Shown: one piece after another, positions 32,286 through 40,745 of the stretch | How the letters are laid out: every line of letters begins with the position of its first letter | Numbering within the stretch: position 1 is the stretch's first letter | Assembly: GCA_963723595.1 (NCBI GenBank) | Contig: CAVRRQ010000002.1 | Coordinates: 868,001-932,000, forward strand | Direction of reading: 5' to 3' | From: RYN-230 sp963723595 | Lineage (GTDB): Bacteria; Actinomycetota; Actinomycetes; Streptosporangiales; Streptosporangiaceae | DNA length: 64,000 nucleotides | The notes under the pieces: model-generated | Told to the model about the DNA's origin: nothing | Seen by the model: only the letters and a program-made list of their open reading frames with translations | Database searches by the model: none | Position numbers and translations under genes: made by a program

Positions 32286-33752
32286 ATGATCGGAGATCAG
32301 GGGCACGCGGCTCAGCCCGGCCAGCACGAGGCCGCGGAAACCGCTGGCCAGCCCGCCAAGGCAGTGTCAGCCTTCTCGTTAACCGCCCTGCGGGGCACAC
32401 CTCGTTACACCTACCTGGTCGCCGCGATCGCCGCGCTGGGCGGGATGCTGTTCGGCTACGACATCGGCGTGATCAGCGGGGCGGAGAACCTGCTCAAGAG
32501 CAGCTTCCGGCTCAGCAGCACCACCGAGGAACTGGCCGTCTCCGCGGTCCTGATCGGCGCGGTCATCGGCGGCGTCATCGGCGGCCGGCTGGCCGACCGG
32601 TTCAGCCGCCGCCGGGCGCTGATCGCGCTGGCCATCCTTTATGGGGCCGCGGCCATCCTGACCGCGTTCTCGTGGAATCTGGGCTCGTTCCTGGCGTTCC
32701 GGATCATCACCGGCGTCGCGGTGGGCGCGTCGTCGCTGATCGTCCCGGCCTACATCGCGGAGATGTCCCCGGCCCGCATCCGGGGCGGCCTGGTGGTGCT
32801 GCAGCAGCTGGCCATCTCCTTCGGCATCCTGCTGTCGTACGCGCTGGACTTCGCGTTCGACTCGGCCGGCTGGGGTTGGCGGCCGATGTTCGGGTTCGCG
32901 GTGCTGCCCGCCCTGGCCCTGGCCATCGGCATGCTGTTCATGTCCTACTCGCCCCGCTGGCTCGGCATGAATGACCGCTGGGACGAGGCCGCTGCGGTCC
33001 TCGACCGCATCGACCCGGAGCATAAGGAGGAAGAGCTCGACCTGCTGCACCAGGACGTGGCCGACTCCGAGGGCACGTCCTGGCGCGAGCTGCTCCGCCC
33101 GGGCCTGCGCGGTGCCCTGATCGCCGGGGTGGGCCTGGCCGTGTTCCAGCAGTTCGTCGGGCCGAACACCGTCCTGTTCTACACACCGACGATCTTCGGC
33201 TACGCGGGCGTGGGCGGCAACTCGCTGCTGCCCACGATCTACGTGGGGGCCACGCTGTTCGTCTTCGTGCTCCCGACGATTGCGTTCGTCGACGTGGTCG
33301 GCCGCAAGAAGCTGTTCTATCTCGGCCTGGCCGGGATGGGCTCGATGCTGGTGCTCCTCGGCGTCGCCTTCGACGTCGGGCCGAAGAGCTGGGGCGCGGG
33401 TGTCCTGATCATCCTGCTGGTCTACGTGGCCTGTTACTCGCTGTCCATCTCGCCGCTGTTCTGGCTGATGACCGCGGAGCTTTTCCCGAACCGGCTGCGC
33501 GCGGCCGGCGCGAGCGCGGCCACGACCGCCAACTGGAGCGCGAACTTGCTGATCAGCGTCACGTTCCTGACGTTCATCAGTGTCCTCGGCAAGTCCTGGA
33601 CGTTCTGGCTGTACGCGATCTTCGCCGCCCTGGCCATCGTCTTCGTGTGGCGCTGCGTCCCGGAGACCAGGGGACGCCCGCTGGAGCACATCGACGAGTA
33701 CTGGACCAACGGCCGCCGCTGGCCTGAGGAGCACCAAGACCGCGCCGCCTAG
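32286..33752 (+). CDS. MFS sugar porter (sugar-proton symporter)
   Basis: A 12-helix sugar porter of about 488 aa. Signature elements are LFGYDIGVISGA in helix 1, GRLADRFSRRRAL in loop 2-3, the PAYIAEMSPARIRGGLV motif after helix 4, a QQFVGPNTVLFYTPTIF in helix 7 and PETRGRPLEHID in the C-terminal tail. The family imports hexoses, pentoses or inositol by proton symport. ATG 32286 follows ggaaaggggcg; a GTG at 32214 would add 24 poorly conserved residues. No regulator or catabolic gene lies next to it. Confidence 0.93.
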   Translation: MIGDQGHAAQPGQHEAAETAGQPAKAVSAFSLTALRGTPRYTYLVAAIAALGGMLFGYDIGVISGAENLLKSSFRLSSTTEELAVSAVLIGAVIGGVIGGRLADRFSRRRALIALAILYGAAAILTAFSWNLGSFLAFRIITGVAVGASSLIVPAYIAEMSPARIRGGLVVLQQLAISFGILLSYALDFAFDSAGWGWRPMFGFAVLPALALAIGMLFMSYSPRWLGMNDRWDEAAAVLDRIDPEHKEEELDLLHQDVADSEGTSWRELLRPGLRGALIAGVGLAVFQQFVGPNTVLFYTPTIFGYAGVGGNSLLPTIYVGATLFVFVLPTIAFVDVVGRKKLFYLGLAGMGSMLVLLGVAFDVGPKSWGAGVLIILLVYVACYSLSISPLFWLMTAELFPNRLRAAGASAATTANWSANLLISVTFLTFISVLGKSWTFWLYAIFAALAIVFVWRCVPETRGRPLEHIDEYWTNGRRWPEEHQDRAA

Positions 33753-33763
33753 CCGACGGCCGG

Positions 33764-33775
33764 ACCGGCCGGTCT
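33764..33775. terminator. Short palindrome between convergent genes
   Basis: GACCGGCCGGTC, a perfect 12-bp palindrome between the sugar porter and glutamate-cysteine ligase genes; a weak terminator candidate. Confidence 0.35.
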
Positions 33776-33794
33776 GGCCACCCAGACTGGGGGC

Positions 33795-35276
33795 TCAGTA
33801 ACCCGGCGGCCAGGAGTGCACGGGCTCGTTGGTGTGCATGTGCTCGATGTAGCGCTGGGTCATCCGGCGCAGCGCCGCGCCCCGGTCCAGCCGCCCCCGG
33901 CGCTCCAGCTCGTGCACGGTCTCCGCCTGCCAGGTCGCGCCGGTGCGGCCGGCCAGGCAGCGCTGCTCGATGATGCCGAGGCAGCGGTCGGCGTGCCTGG
34001 TCTCCACGCCCCACAGGGCCAGTCCCTCGCGGGCCATGGGCAGCAGCCGCCGCAGCGTGAGCTCGGTGGCAGGCACCACGCCCAGGCCCGGCCAGTACAG
34101 GGACGCGTCGATGCCGTGCCGGGCCCCCTCCATCAGGTTCTCCCCGGCCGCGGCGAACGACATCCGGGTCCAGATCGGCCGTTCGGCCTCGGCGAGCGCA
34201 CGGACCAGGCCGTAGTAGAAGGCGGCGTTGGCGGTGATGTCCGCGGCGGTCGGGCCGGCCGGCAGCACCCGGTTCTCCACCCGCAGGTGCGGCCGCCCGT
34301 CCGTGACCGCGTACACCGGCCGGTTCCAGCGGTACACGGTGCCGTTGTGCAGGGTCAGCTCGGCGAGCTCCGGGACGATCCCCCGCTCCAGCTCGGCCAG
34401 CGGGTCCTCGTCCGCGCAGAGCGGCAGCAGCGCCGGGAAGTAGCGGAGGTTCTCCTCGAACAGGTCGAAAACCGAGGTGATCCACCGCTCACCGAACCAG
34501 ACCCGGGGCCGCACCCCCTGCACCTGGAGCTCCTCCGGCCGGGTGTCGGTGGCCTGCTGGAACAGGGTGATGCGGGTCTCCCGCCACAGCTCCCGGCCGA
34601 ACAGGAACGGCGAGTTCGCGGCCAGCGCGACCTGCACGCCCGCGATGGCCTGGGCCGCGTTCCAGTAGTTGCCGAAGGCCTCCGGGCTGACCTGGAGATG
34701 GCACTGGACGCTGGTGCAGGCCGCCTCGGCCATGATGTTGCCCACGTGGGTCAGCAGGTGTTCCGGGCCCTCGATGGCGATCCGCGCGTCCTCCCCGCGG
34801 GCCGCGCAGATCTGCTCGTTCAGCAGCCAGAACCGCGGATTGTCAGACATGGCGTCCTCGCCCACGTCGGCTTGCTGGAGGCTGGGCAGGATGCCGACCA
34901 TCGCGAGCCGGCTGCCCACGTCCCGGGCCCGCTGGTCCGCGTGCTTCAGGCTGGCCAGCAGCTGCGCCTCCATCTGGTCCAGGGCGTCCCCGCACAGCGG
35001 CCGGGGCGGCATGTTGACCTCGATGTTGAACCGGCCGAGCTCCGGGGCCCAGGACGGGTCCCCGATCGCGTCCAGCACGTCCGGGCTGCGCATCGACGCC
35101 GTCCCCGAATCGTCGACCAGGTTGACCTCGACTTCGAGACCCACCTGCCGGGTGGAGGTCTCGAACCAGGAATCGCGCAGCATCCGGGCGAGCGCATCAA
35201 GGCACTGACGCACCTTTTCCCGGTACCGGCGACGGTCCTGCTGGCTGACCGTGATCGCTGGAACGTCCCTGCCCAT
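33795..35276 (-). CDS. Glutamate-cysteine ligase (GCS2) family protein
   Basis: An ATP-grasp-like carboxylate-amine ligase of 493 aa. Seen are VGLEVEVNLVDDSG near the N-terminus, the substrate segment FNIEVNMPPRPLCGD, CTSVQCHLQVSPEAFGNYWNAAQAIAG, LAANSPFLFGRELWRETRI and a C-terminal tail ending TNEPVHSWP. The members ligate glutamate to cysteine or to another amine. Related actinobacterial enzymes include EgtA, but no ergothioneine genes are nearby, so the product is uncertain. ATG 35276 follows GGAGGGG. It starts 107 bp after the likely end of the hydroxyacid dehydrogenase, so it could be the last gene of the leftward catabolic operon. Confidence 0.88.
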   Translation of the reverse strand: MGRDVPAITVSQQDRRRYREKVRQCLDALARMLRDSWFETSTRQVGLEVEVNLVDDSGTASMRSPDVLDAIGDPSWAPELGRFNIEVNMPPRPLCGDALDQMEAQLLASLKHADQRARDVGSRLAMVGILPSLQQADVGEDAMSDNPRFWLLNEQICAARGEDARIAIEGPEHLLTHVGNIMAEAACTSVQCHLQVSPEAFGNYWNAAQAIAGVQVALAANSPFLFGRELWRETRITLFQQATDTRPEELQVQGVRPRVWFGERWITSVFDLFEENLRYFPALLPLCADEDPLAELERGIVPELAELTLHNGTVYRWNRPVYAVTDGRPHLRVENRVLPAGPTAADITANAAFYYGLVRALAEAERPIWTRMSFAAAGENLMEGARHGIDASLYWPGLGVVPATELTLRRLLPMAREGLALWGVETRHADRCLGIIEQRCLAGRTGATWQAETVHELERRGRLDRGAALRRMTQRYIEHMHTNEPVHSWPPGY

Positions 35277-35382
35277 CGGCCCCTCCGCGCGCGACCATGG
35301 AGATGGCCTCCTGCCCACCCTGACACGTCAAACGTCGTCTGACCAGACACGATGCGGCGCACTGCGGCGGAAAGGGAACAAT

Positions 35383-36373
35383 TCAGGCTGAGCGGATCTG
35401 GTTGGCCGCGCGGCAGCCCCCCGACCAGGACCCGCTGGACGTTCGCCCATGCCTCGGTGTAGAGGCGGCGGGCCGCCTCATAGGCCACACCCGCGACGTG
35501 CGGCGTGTACAGCACCCGGTCCGCCGCGCCGGCCGACAGGGTCAGCAGCGGCGACTGGGGCGGGGGCGGCTCCTGGGTGTAGACGTCCACGACCGCGCCG
35601 CCCAGATGACCCTCCTCCAGCGCGGCGGCCAGCGCGGCCTCGTCTACCACCCCGCCCCGCGACGCGTTGACCAGGATGGCGCCGGGGCGCATCTGGCGCA
35701 GCTCGGCCTCGCCGATCAGGCCCCGGGTAGCGGCCATCAGCGGCACGTGCAGCGTGACCACGTCGCTGCCGGCCAGCAGCCCGCCGAGGTCCAGGCGGCC
35801 CAGTCCGAGCTCCGCGGCGGCGGCCGGGTCGCGCGGGGCCGGGTCGCTGTAGCCGACCTGCGCCCCGGCCGCCCGGAACAGGCGGGCCACCGCCAGCCCG
35901 ATCTGGCCCAGCCCGACCACGCCCACGGTGGCGGAGTGCAGGCTGCGCACTCCGGCCGGGGTCAGCCGCCCGCGCACCTCCCGGTACCGCCCCGCGCGGA
36001 TCTCCCGGTCCGCGAGGGCCAGGCCGCGCAGCAGGTTCCCGGTGGCCAGCAGCACGTACTCGGCCACCTCCCGCGCGTTGGCCGCGGGCACGTTGGCCAC
36101 CACCACCCCGGGCCGCCCGGTGAACGCGGCCGCGGCGCGGTCCACCCCGGCCCCGGTGAACTGGACCAGCTCGACCCGGGTGGCCCGGTCGGCCCAGGCC
36201 CGGTCCAGGGCCGGGCCGACGGAGGCCAGCACCACCGCACGGGCCGTGGCCAGATCCTCGTCCGGGACCGCGTCCGGCCCCGCGGCGAACCGGATCCGCA
36301 GGTCCGCCGGCGGCTGCACGCCCACCTCGCGGAAGTCGGCTTCCGGGCGCAGGCACAAGACGTCGGCGCTCAC
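35383..36373 (-). CDS. D-isomer-specific 2-hydroxyacid dehydrogenase, 3' end probably frameshifted
   Basis: An NAD-dependent dehydrogenase. The dinucleotide fold starts VGVVGLGQIGLAVARLFRAAG. The catalytic arginine is in LVNASRGGVVDEAAL and the acid/His pair in YTQEPPPPQSP and LYTPHVAGVAYEA, the H in the place normally held by the catalytic histidine. GTG 36373 overlaps the cupin stop by 4 bases. As sequenced, the frame has no stop here and runs 437 bases further, deep into the next gene. A run of six C at 35417-35422 follows the last conserved codons (NVQRVLVGG); losing one base gives the stop at 35383 after a short tail. It reduces or oxidises a 2-keto/2-hydroxy acid, in this context a product of the UxaA/SuyAB-like lyase or its substrate. 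Confidence 0.75.
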
Positions 36374-36768
36374 CGTGTTTCCCCAGATGTTCGCGCGGTA
36401 CCGTCCTCGCTGGTCACCGCGGCGAGGTCGGGCACCGGGAAGAAGCACAGGCTGACCAGGTCACCGGGGCCGGTGTTGCGGGTCTGGTGCGGTTCCCCGG
36501 GCGAGACCACGATCAGGTCGCCCGGCCCCACCGGCCAGGTCCGGGTGGGCGTGGTGAACTCACCCGCCCCGGAGACGATCAGGATGACTTCCGGGCACCC
36601 GTCGTGCCGGTGCGGGCCGCGGGCCGGCCCGGAGCCGTCCTCGGCCGGGACCGTCACCCGGCGGGCCGTCACGTCGTACCCGCCTTCCGCACCGGAGATC
36701 AGCTCCACCGCGGCCCGGCCGGGCAGGTTCAGGGGCCGCCCCTGGCCGGCCGGGATCACCGCGGTCAC
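36370..36768 (-). CDS. Cupin-fold protein
   Basis: A single-domain cupin of 132 aa. The first motif is PHRHDGCPEVILIVSGAGEF, close to G(X)5HXH(X)3,4E(X)6G. The second is VGPGDLIVVSPGEPHQTRNTG, close to G(X)5PXG(X)2H(X)3N. The metal ligands (two His, Glu, His) are present. It may isomerise or sequester a pathway intermediate, or be a pathway sensor. It overlaps both neighbours by 4 bases (creatininase start upstream, dehydrogenase downstream), so it is firmly inside the operon. Confidence 0.85.
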   Translation of the reverse strand: MTAVIPAGQGRPLNLPGRAAVELISGAEGGYDVTARRVTVPAEDGSGPARGPHRHDGCPEVILIVSGAGEFTTPTRTWPVGPGDLIVVSPGEPHQTRNTGPGDLVSLCFFPVPDLAAVTSEDGTARTSGETR

Positions 36769-37658
36769 GAGGAACCTCCCGGCGGCCGCCCCGGCTGGCT
36801 CGCCGGTGACCCGCCCGGCGGCGCGCCCGGTTGCACCGTGGCGAGGGCCCGGAGCACACCATCCAGGCGCGCCGCGATCTCCGCCCCAATTTCCGCAACG
36901 AAAACCTTCGCCTCGTCCTCGGTCGCGCCCGCGGGATCGCCGTACCAGCCGGTGAGGGACATGGTCCGGACGTCGGTGAGGACCGGCTGGAACGAGCGGT
37001 CCCGGCGGAGCTGGTCGGCCAGCTCGCCGCGCTGCCGGTCACCGCTGCCCGCGGCCCGGTCGAGGTGCACGAGCTCGGGGCGGCAGCACAGCACCGACCA
37101 GGTCTCGATCGTGCCGCCGTGGGTCAGTCCGCCGGCCCGCGGCCCGAACCGTTCCTCGGCCACGTAGCAGGCCTGGACCACGACCACGGCCAGGCCGATC
37201 TCCCGGTGCAGCCGCTCGGCGGCCAGGGCCAGGGTGGGGATGTTGCCCTCGTGCCAGTTCAGGATCACGAACTCCCGGCCGCCGTGCGCGGCCAGCGACG
37301 AGCCGATGTCCATGACCACGTCCTGCAGCGTGCCGGGCCGCAGCGACACGGTGCCCGGGTACGGCATGTGCATAGGGGTCACGCCCAGCGGGCACAGCGG
37401 CAGCACCAGGGCGTCGAGGTGCCCGGCGACCTCGAGCGCGATCGCGGTGGCGGCGAAGAAGTCGGTCCCGGTCGGCAGGTGCGGCCCGTGCTGCTCGACG
37501 CTGCCCATGGGCAGGATGACCCGGGGGCTGCGGGCCAGCGCCGCGGCGATCTCGGGGTCGGTCAGCTCGTCGAACCGCCGGCCAGGCGCGGGGTCACCGG
37601 CCACGGACAGGACCCGTTGCGGAGATTTTTGAACTTGAACCTGATCGTGGTCGGCCAC
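36765..37658 (-). CDS. Creatininase-family hydrolase
   Basis: An amidohydrolase of 297 aa. The metal-binding segment VILPMGSVEQHGPHLPTGTD with its E and H residues is the family mark, and ILNWHEGNIPTL holds the next ligands. ERFGPRAGGLTHGGTIETWSVL continues the active-site region. The family cleaves cyclic amides (creatinine), formamides in flavin biosynthesis and, in Thermotoga, a diketo-inositol ring (IolN). Here it lies between a Gfo/Idh/MocA dehydrogenase and a cupin, abutting and overlapping them, so a ring- or lactone-opening step in the same pathway is likely. GTG 37658 directly follows the upstream stop. Confidence 0.88.
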   Translation of the reverse strand: MADHDQVQVQKSPQRVLSVAGDPAPGRRFDELTDPEIAAALARSPRVILPMGSVEQHGPHLPTGTDFFAATAIALEVAGHLDALVLPLCPLGVTPMHMPYPGTVSLRPGTLQDVVMDIGSSLAAHGGREFVILNWHEGNIPTLALAAERLHREIGLAVVVVQACYVAEERFGPRAGGLTHGGTIETWSVLCCRPELVHLDRAAGSGDRQRGELADQLRRDRSFQPVLTDVRTMSLTGWYGDPAGATEDEAKVFVAEIGAEIAARLDGVLRALATVQPGAPPGGSPASQPGRPPGGSS

Positions 37659-38768
37659 TCACGACTCCTCGATCTCGGCCATGATCTCCCCGATCGGGGT
37701 GGGCGCCCCGGTGCGCAGCGACCGGGCGGCAGCCTGCAGCACCGCCACGTTGGCCAGCGCCTCGGCCAGGCCCACCTCGACCTGGGCCGTGCCCCGGATC
37801 GCCCCGGCGAACTCCTCGATTTCCTCCCGGAGATGATCGCGCGGCGGCAGCGGCACCTCCTCGGTGGCCAGGACGCGGGCGTCCGGGTTGGCGCTGTCCG
37901 CCGCGACCACGGTGCGGGTCAGCCGGGTGTGCGCGTCGGTCTGGGCCGACGTGCTCCACCAGGAGAAGTCCAGCTCGTAGCGAAGCCGGGCCACCGTGGC
38001 GTACACGTCGATGGTGAAGCTGCCCGGGGAAAGCCAGTTGCAGCCCAGGTAGCCCAGCGACTCGTCAAATTCGAGCAGCACCCCGACCGCCAGCTGGTTG
38101 GCGATGCCGGGCCGGGGGGCCTGGCCCATGGCCACCGCCCGGCGGGCCGGCCCGAGCAGGTACTGCAGGTTGTCGATCTGGTGAATGCCCAGCTGGGTCA
38201 GGGGGCCGCCGGGGGTCTGGACCGGGTCGGCCCGCCAGTCGCCTTCCTTGAGCTCCAGGCCGCGCTCGTTCCCGAACACCGCCTCCACCATGGACGGCGC
38301 GCCCGCCGCCCCGCTGTCCAGCAGGGACTTCATGGCCCGCAGCCCGGACAGTCTCCGGGCGCTGTGGCCGCAGGCGAACACGATCCCGGCGCCGAGCACC
38401 GCGGCCCGGATCCGGCGCAGGTCGGCCAGGGCCACCGCGGCCGGCTTCTCGGTGTACACGTGCTTGCCGCGGGCCGCCGCGGCCTCGATGATCGGCGCGT
38501 GCTGGTCGTTCGGCGCGGTGACCACGATGCCGTCCACGTCGTCGCGGGCCAGCAGCGCGTCCAGCGACTCGTCCTGGCCGCAGCCGAAGTCGGCGGCGAA
38601 AGCCTGCCGCCGCTCCGGGTTACGGGTGAAGCAGGTGCGCAGCTCCGCCAGGGGGCTGCCGGCGTAGGCCCGGGCCATGACCCGCGCCCACCGGCCCAGC
38701 CCGACCGCGGCCAGGCCCACCGGGGCCTGGCCGCGGCCAGCACCGGCCGCGATGTCCGGTCCGCTCAC
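37659..38768 (-). CDS. Gfo/Idh/MocA-family oxidoreductase
   Basis: An NAD(P)-dependent dehydrogenase of 369 aa. The Rossmann start is VGLAAVGLGRWARVMARAYAG. The catalytic-lysine motif is YTEKPAAVALADLRRI, in the position of the usual EKP. The C-terminal alpha/beta domain carries GGPLTQLGIHQIDNLQYLLG, with the family's conserved D/H pair. It oxidises a sugar, polyol or cyclitol, or reduces the ketone. GTG 38768 overlaps the stop of the SBP gene by 4 bases. Confidence 0.92.
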   Translation of the reverse strand: MSGPDIAAGAGRGQAPVGLAAVGLGRWARVMARAYAGSPLAELRTCFTRNPERRQAFAADFGCGQDESLDALLARDDVDGIVVTAPNDQHAPIIEAAAARGKHVYTEKPAAVALADLRRIRAAVLGAGIVFACGHSARRLSGLRAMKSLLDSGAAGAPSMVEAVFGNERGLELKEGDWRADPVQTPGGPLTQLGIHQIDNLQYLLGPARRAVAMGQAPRPGIANQLAVGVLLEFDESLGYLGCNWLSPGSFTIDVYATVARLRYELDFSWWSTSAQTDAHTRLTRTVVAADSANPDARVLATEEVPLPPRDHLREEIEEFAGAIRGTAQVEVGLAEALANVAVLQAAARSLRTGAPTPIGEIMAEIEES

Positions 38769-39820
38769 GGGGAACCCAGCTTGGCCGCGGCCGCGTTGGC
38801 GTACTGGGGATCGACGATCTGGCTGTAGGTGGGCTGGCTGGGGATGTCCTTGTACTTGGCCAGCACGGAGGCGGTGTAGTTGACCGCGGCCGGGTTCAGC
38901 CCGGCGCTGTCCGGCCAGGTCTTCGCGGTCTGGAGGAACTTCACCGCGTAGGCCACGGCCGCCTGGTCCTCGCCGCTGACCTTGGTCCCCAGCGTGATCA
39001 GCGCGGTGGTGTTCGCCGGGTTGTTCATCCAGCGGTCGGCCAGCATCATCGCGGTCAGGAAGCGGATCACGACCGCCTTGTGCGCCTGGCCGTACTTGTC
39101 CAGCATGCTGACCCCGCCGTACCACCAGTTCGGCAGGACCTTGTACTCGGAGGAGAGCACCTTCGCGCCCTTGAGCTGGTGGGTGATCACGTAGGCGTCG
39201 TCCGCGTGGAACACGGCCGCGTCGATCTTCTTGGCCACCATGGCCGGCACGAACTCCGAGCGCACCATGTTGATCGGCTTGACCTGGTCCAGGCTCACCC
39301 CGGCGGGCTCCAGGCAGGCCTGCAGCAGCGTGATGGAGAAGCCGTCCGTCCCGGTGGACCCGACCGGCTTGCCGATCAGGCTCTTCGCCGTGCTGATGCC
39401 CGGGGCGCCGATGCACTGGGTGTCCAGCTTGGTGCCGTAGGACCAGATCGCGTGGATGGGGGCGTGCTGCGCGGCGGCCTCGATCGAGTCCGTACCGGAA
39501 CTGAAGCCGAAGTCGATGCTGCCGGCCGTGGCGCCCAGTTCCGTCTGCAGCCCGTTGGGCATGCTGATGAACTTGACATTCAGGTGCTCCTTCTTGAAGA
39601 AGCCCTCCTGCTGCGCCACGTAGGGGCCGAAGAAGATGGCCTTCGGCGGGGACAGGGCGATCCCGACGTTGACCGAGGCCATCGCGTTGGGGTCGCTCGA
39701 CGTGCTGGAGCTGGCTGAGCTGCCGCAGGCGGACAGGGCCAGGGCGGCCGCGGCGCCGGCCGCGGCCAGCGCTGTCCAGCGGGGCCGGGCGAGGCGGCGG
39801 AGGGCGGAGTGATCCTTCAT
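38765..39820 (-). CDS. ABC transporter substrate-binding lipoprotein, NMT1/SsuA-like
   Basis: A lipoprotein of 351 aa. The lipobox LALSAC is near residue 30. The mature part starts VNVGIALSPPKAIFFGPYVAQQEGFFKKEHLNVKFI, the classical SsuA/ThiY/NrtA N-lobe, followed by GSIDFGFSSGTDSIEAAAQ, and the hinge crossing near SEFVPAMVAKKIDAAVFHADDAY. It captures an anionic small molecule outside the membrane; the family takes sulfonates, nitrate, taurine or pyrimidine precursors, not ordinary sugars. ATG 39820 follows GAGGT. It is the third gene of the leftward operon. Confidence 0.92.
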   Translation of the reverse strand: MKDHSALRRLARPRWTALAAAGAAAALALSACGSSASSSTSSDPNAMASVNVGIALSPPKAIFFGPYVAQQEGFFKKEHLNVKFISMPNGLQTELGATAGSIDFGFSSGTDSIEAAAQHAPIHAIWSYGTKLDTQCIGAPGISTAKSLIGKPVGSTGTDGFSITLLQACLEPAGVSLDQVKPINMVRSEFVPAMVAKKIDAAVFHADDAYVITHQLKGAKVLSSEYKVLPNWWYGGVSMLDKYGQAHKAVVIRFLTAMMLADRWMNNPANTTALITLGTKVSGEDQAAVAYAVKFLQTAKTWPDSAGLNPAAVNYTASVLAKYKDIPSQPTYSQIVDPQYANAAAAKLGSP

Positions 39821-39854
39821 GGGAGATACCTCATTTGATGGGGGCACTGACGCG

Positions 39855-40745
39855 TCATTTCGCCCACGGGGCGACCTTGCGCTGGACCAGGGTGATCAGG
39901 CCGCGGAGGATCACGCCGAGAGCCATGATCACCAGGAGGACGGCCAGAGCCTGATCGGTGTGATAGGTCTGCGCCGCGGTTTCGAGAAGGTTGCCGAGCC
40001 CGCTGAGCTGGGTGAAGATCTCGGCGATGAACATGCCGACCAGGCCCATGGCCACGCCCTGGGCCGCGCCGGCCGCGATGTAGGGCACCGTGCCCGGGAG
40101 GAGCACGTGCCGCCACAGGCTGGCCCGGCCCATCCGCAGGGAGCGGGCCACCTCGAGCAGGTCGCCGTCGATGTTCCGGACCCCGTAGGACACGCTGACC
40201 ACGCAGGGGAAGAGCACGAACAGGGCGATGATGACCTCCTGGGTGAACACCCCGAAGCCGAGCCAGATGCTCAGCAGCGGGACGATCGCCACCATGGGGG
40301 TCGCGTACAGCGCGTACACGTACAGCCCGACCGCGGCCTCGGCCCGCCGGTAGGCGCCGATGCACATGCCCAGCGCCACCCCGGCGACCACGCCGATCAG
40401 GTAGCCGACCGCGAAGGTCCACACGCTGTACCACAGGGCGCTGCCCAGCCCGTTGTGCCGGAACAGGTCAACCAGGGCGCCCAGCACCCGGGTCAGCGGG
40501 TCGAAGACGATCGCCGTGGCCTTGGAGCCGAAGTACTGCCAGGCCGCCAGCACGGCGATCAGCGAGACGATCCGGATCAGCAGGTAGATCCGGCGGCTGC
40601 GGCGCGACCGCTGCCGCAGCCGCTGCTCGATCGCCGCCTCGATCTGCTCCCGCGAGGCCTGCGGGTCCTGGTCCGGAACCGCCAGCGGCGGGCCCGGCTC
40701 CGCGGGACTGGCTGATCCGGCCCCGCGCCCCGTCAGCTCACTCAT
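39855..40745 (-). CDS. ABC transporter permease, SsuC/TauC-like
   Basis: An inner-membrane permease of 296 aa with six helices after a soluble, arginine-rich N-terminal part. The BPD-transport EAA loop is VARSLRMGRASLWRHVLLPGTVPYI. Transmembrane hallmarks are VWTFAVGYLIGVVAGVALG and TPMVAIVPLLSIWLGFGVFTQEVIIAL. It pairs with the ATPase encoded just upstream (4-base overlap at 40742-40745) and with the lipoprotein downstream. Confidence 0.93.
   Translation of the reverse strand: MSELTGRGAGSASPAEPGPPLAVPDQDPQASREQIEAAIEQRLRQRSRRSRRIYLLIRIVSLIAVLAAWQYFGSKATAIVFDPLTRVLGALVDLFRHNGLGSALWYSVWTFAVGYLIGVVAGVALGMCIGAYRRAEAAVGLYVYALYATPMVAIVPLLSIWLGFGVFTQEVIIALFVLFPCVVSVSYGVRNIDGDLLEVARSLRMGRASLWRHVLLPGTVPYIAAGAAQGVAMGLVGMFIAEIFTQLSGLGNLLETAAQTYHTDQALAVLLVIMALGVILRGLITLVQRKVAPWAK

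Noticed and set aside
33795..35276. EgtA (ergothioneine pathway)
   Set aside because: The fold fits GCS2 ligases in general, but no egtB-E genes lie near, so the specific name is not supported.
34946..35382. C-terminal extension of the hydroxyacid dehydrogenase
   Set aside because: It lies mostly inside the glutamate-cysteine ligase gene and encodes Arg/Ser-rich low-quality sequence; a frameshift is more likely.
38769..39416. Extension of the Gfo/Idh/MocA frame upstream of GTG 38768
   Set aside because: It runs through the SBP gene in another frame; arginine- and glycine-rich shadow translation.
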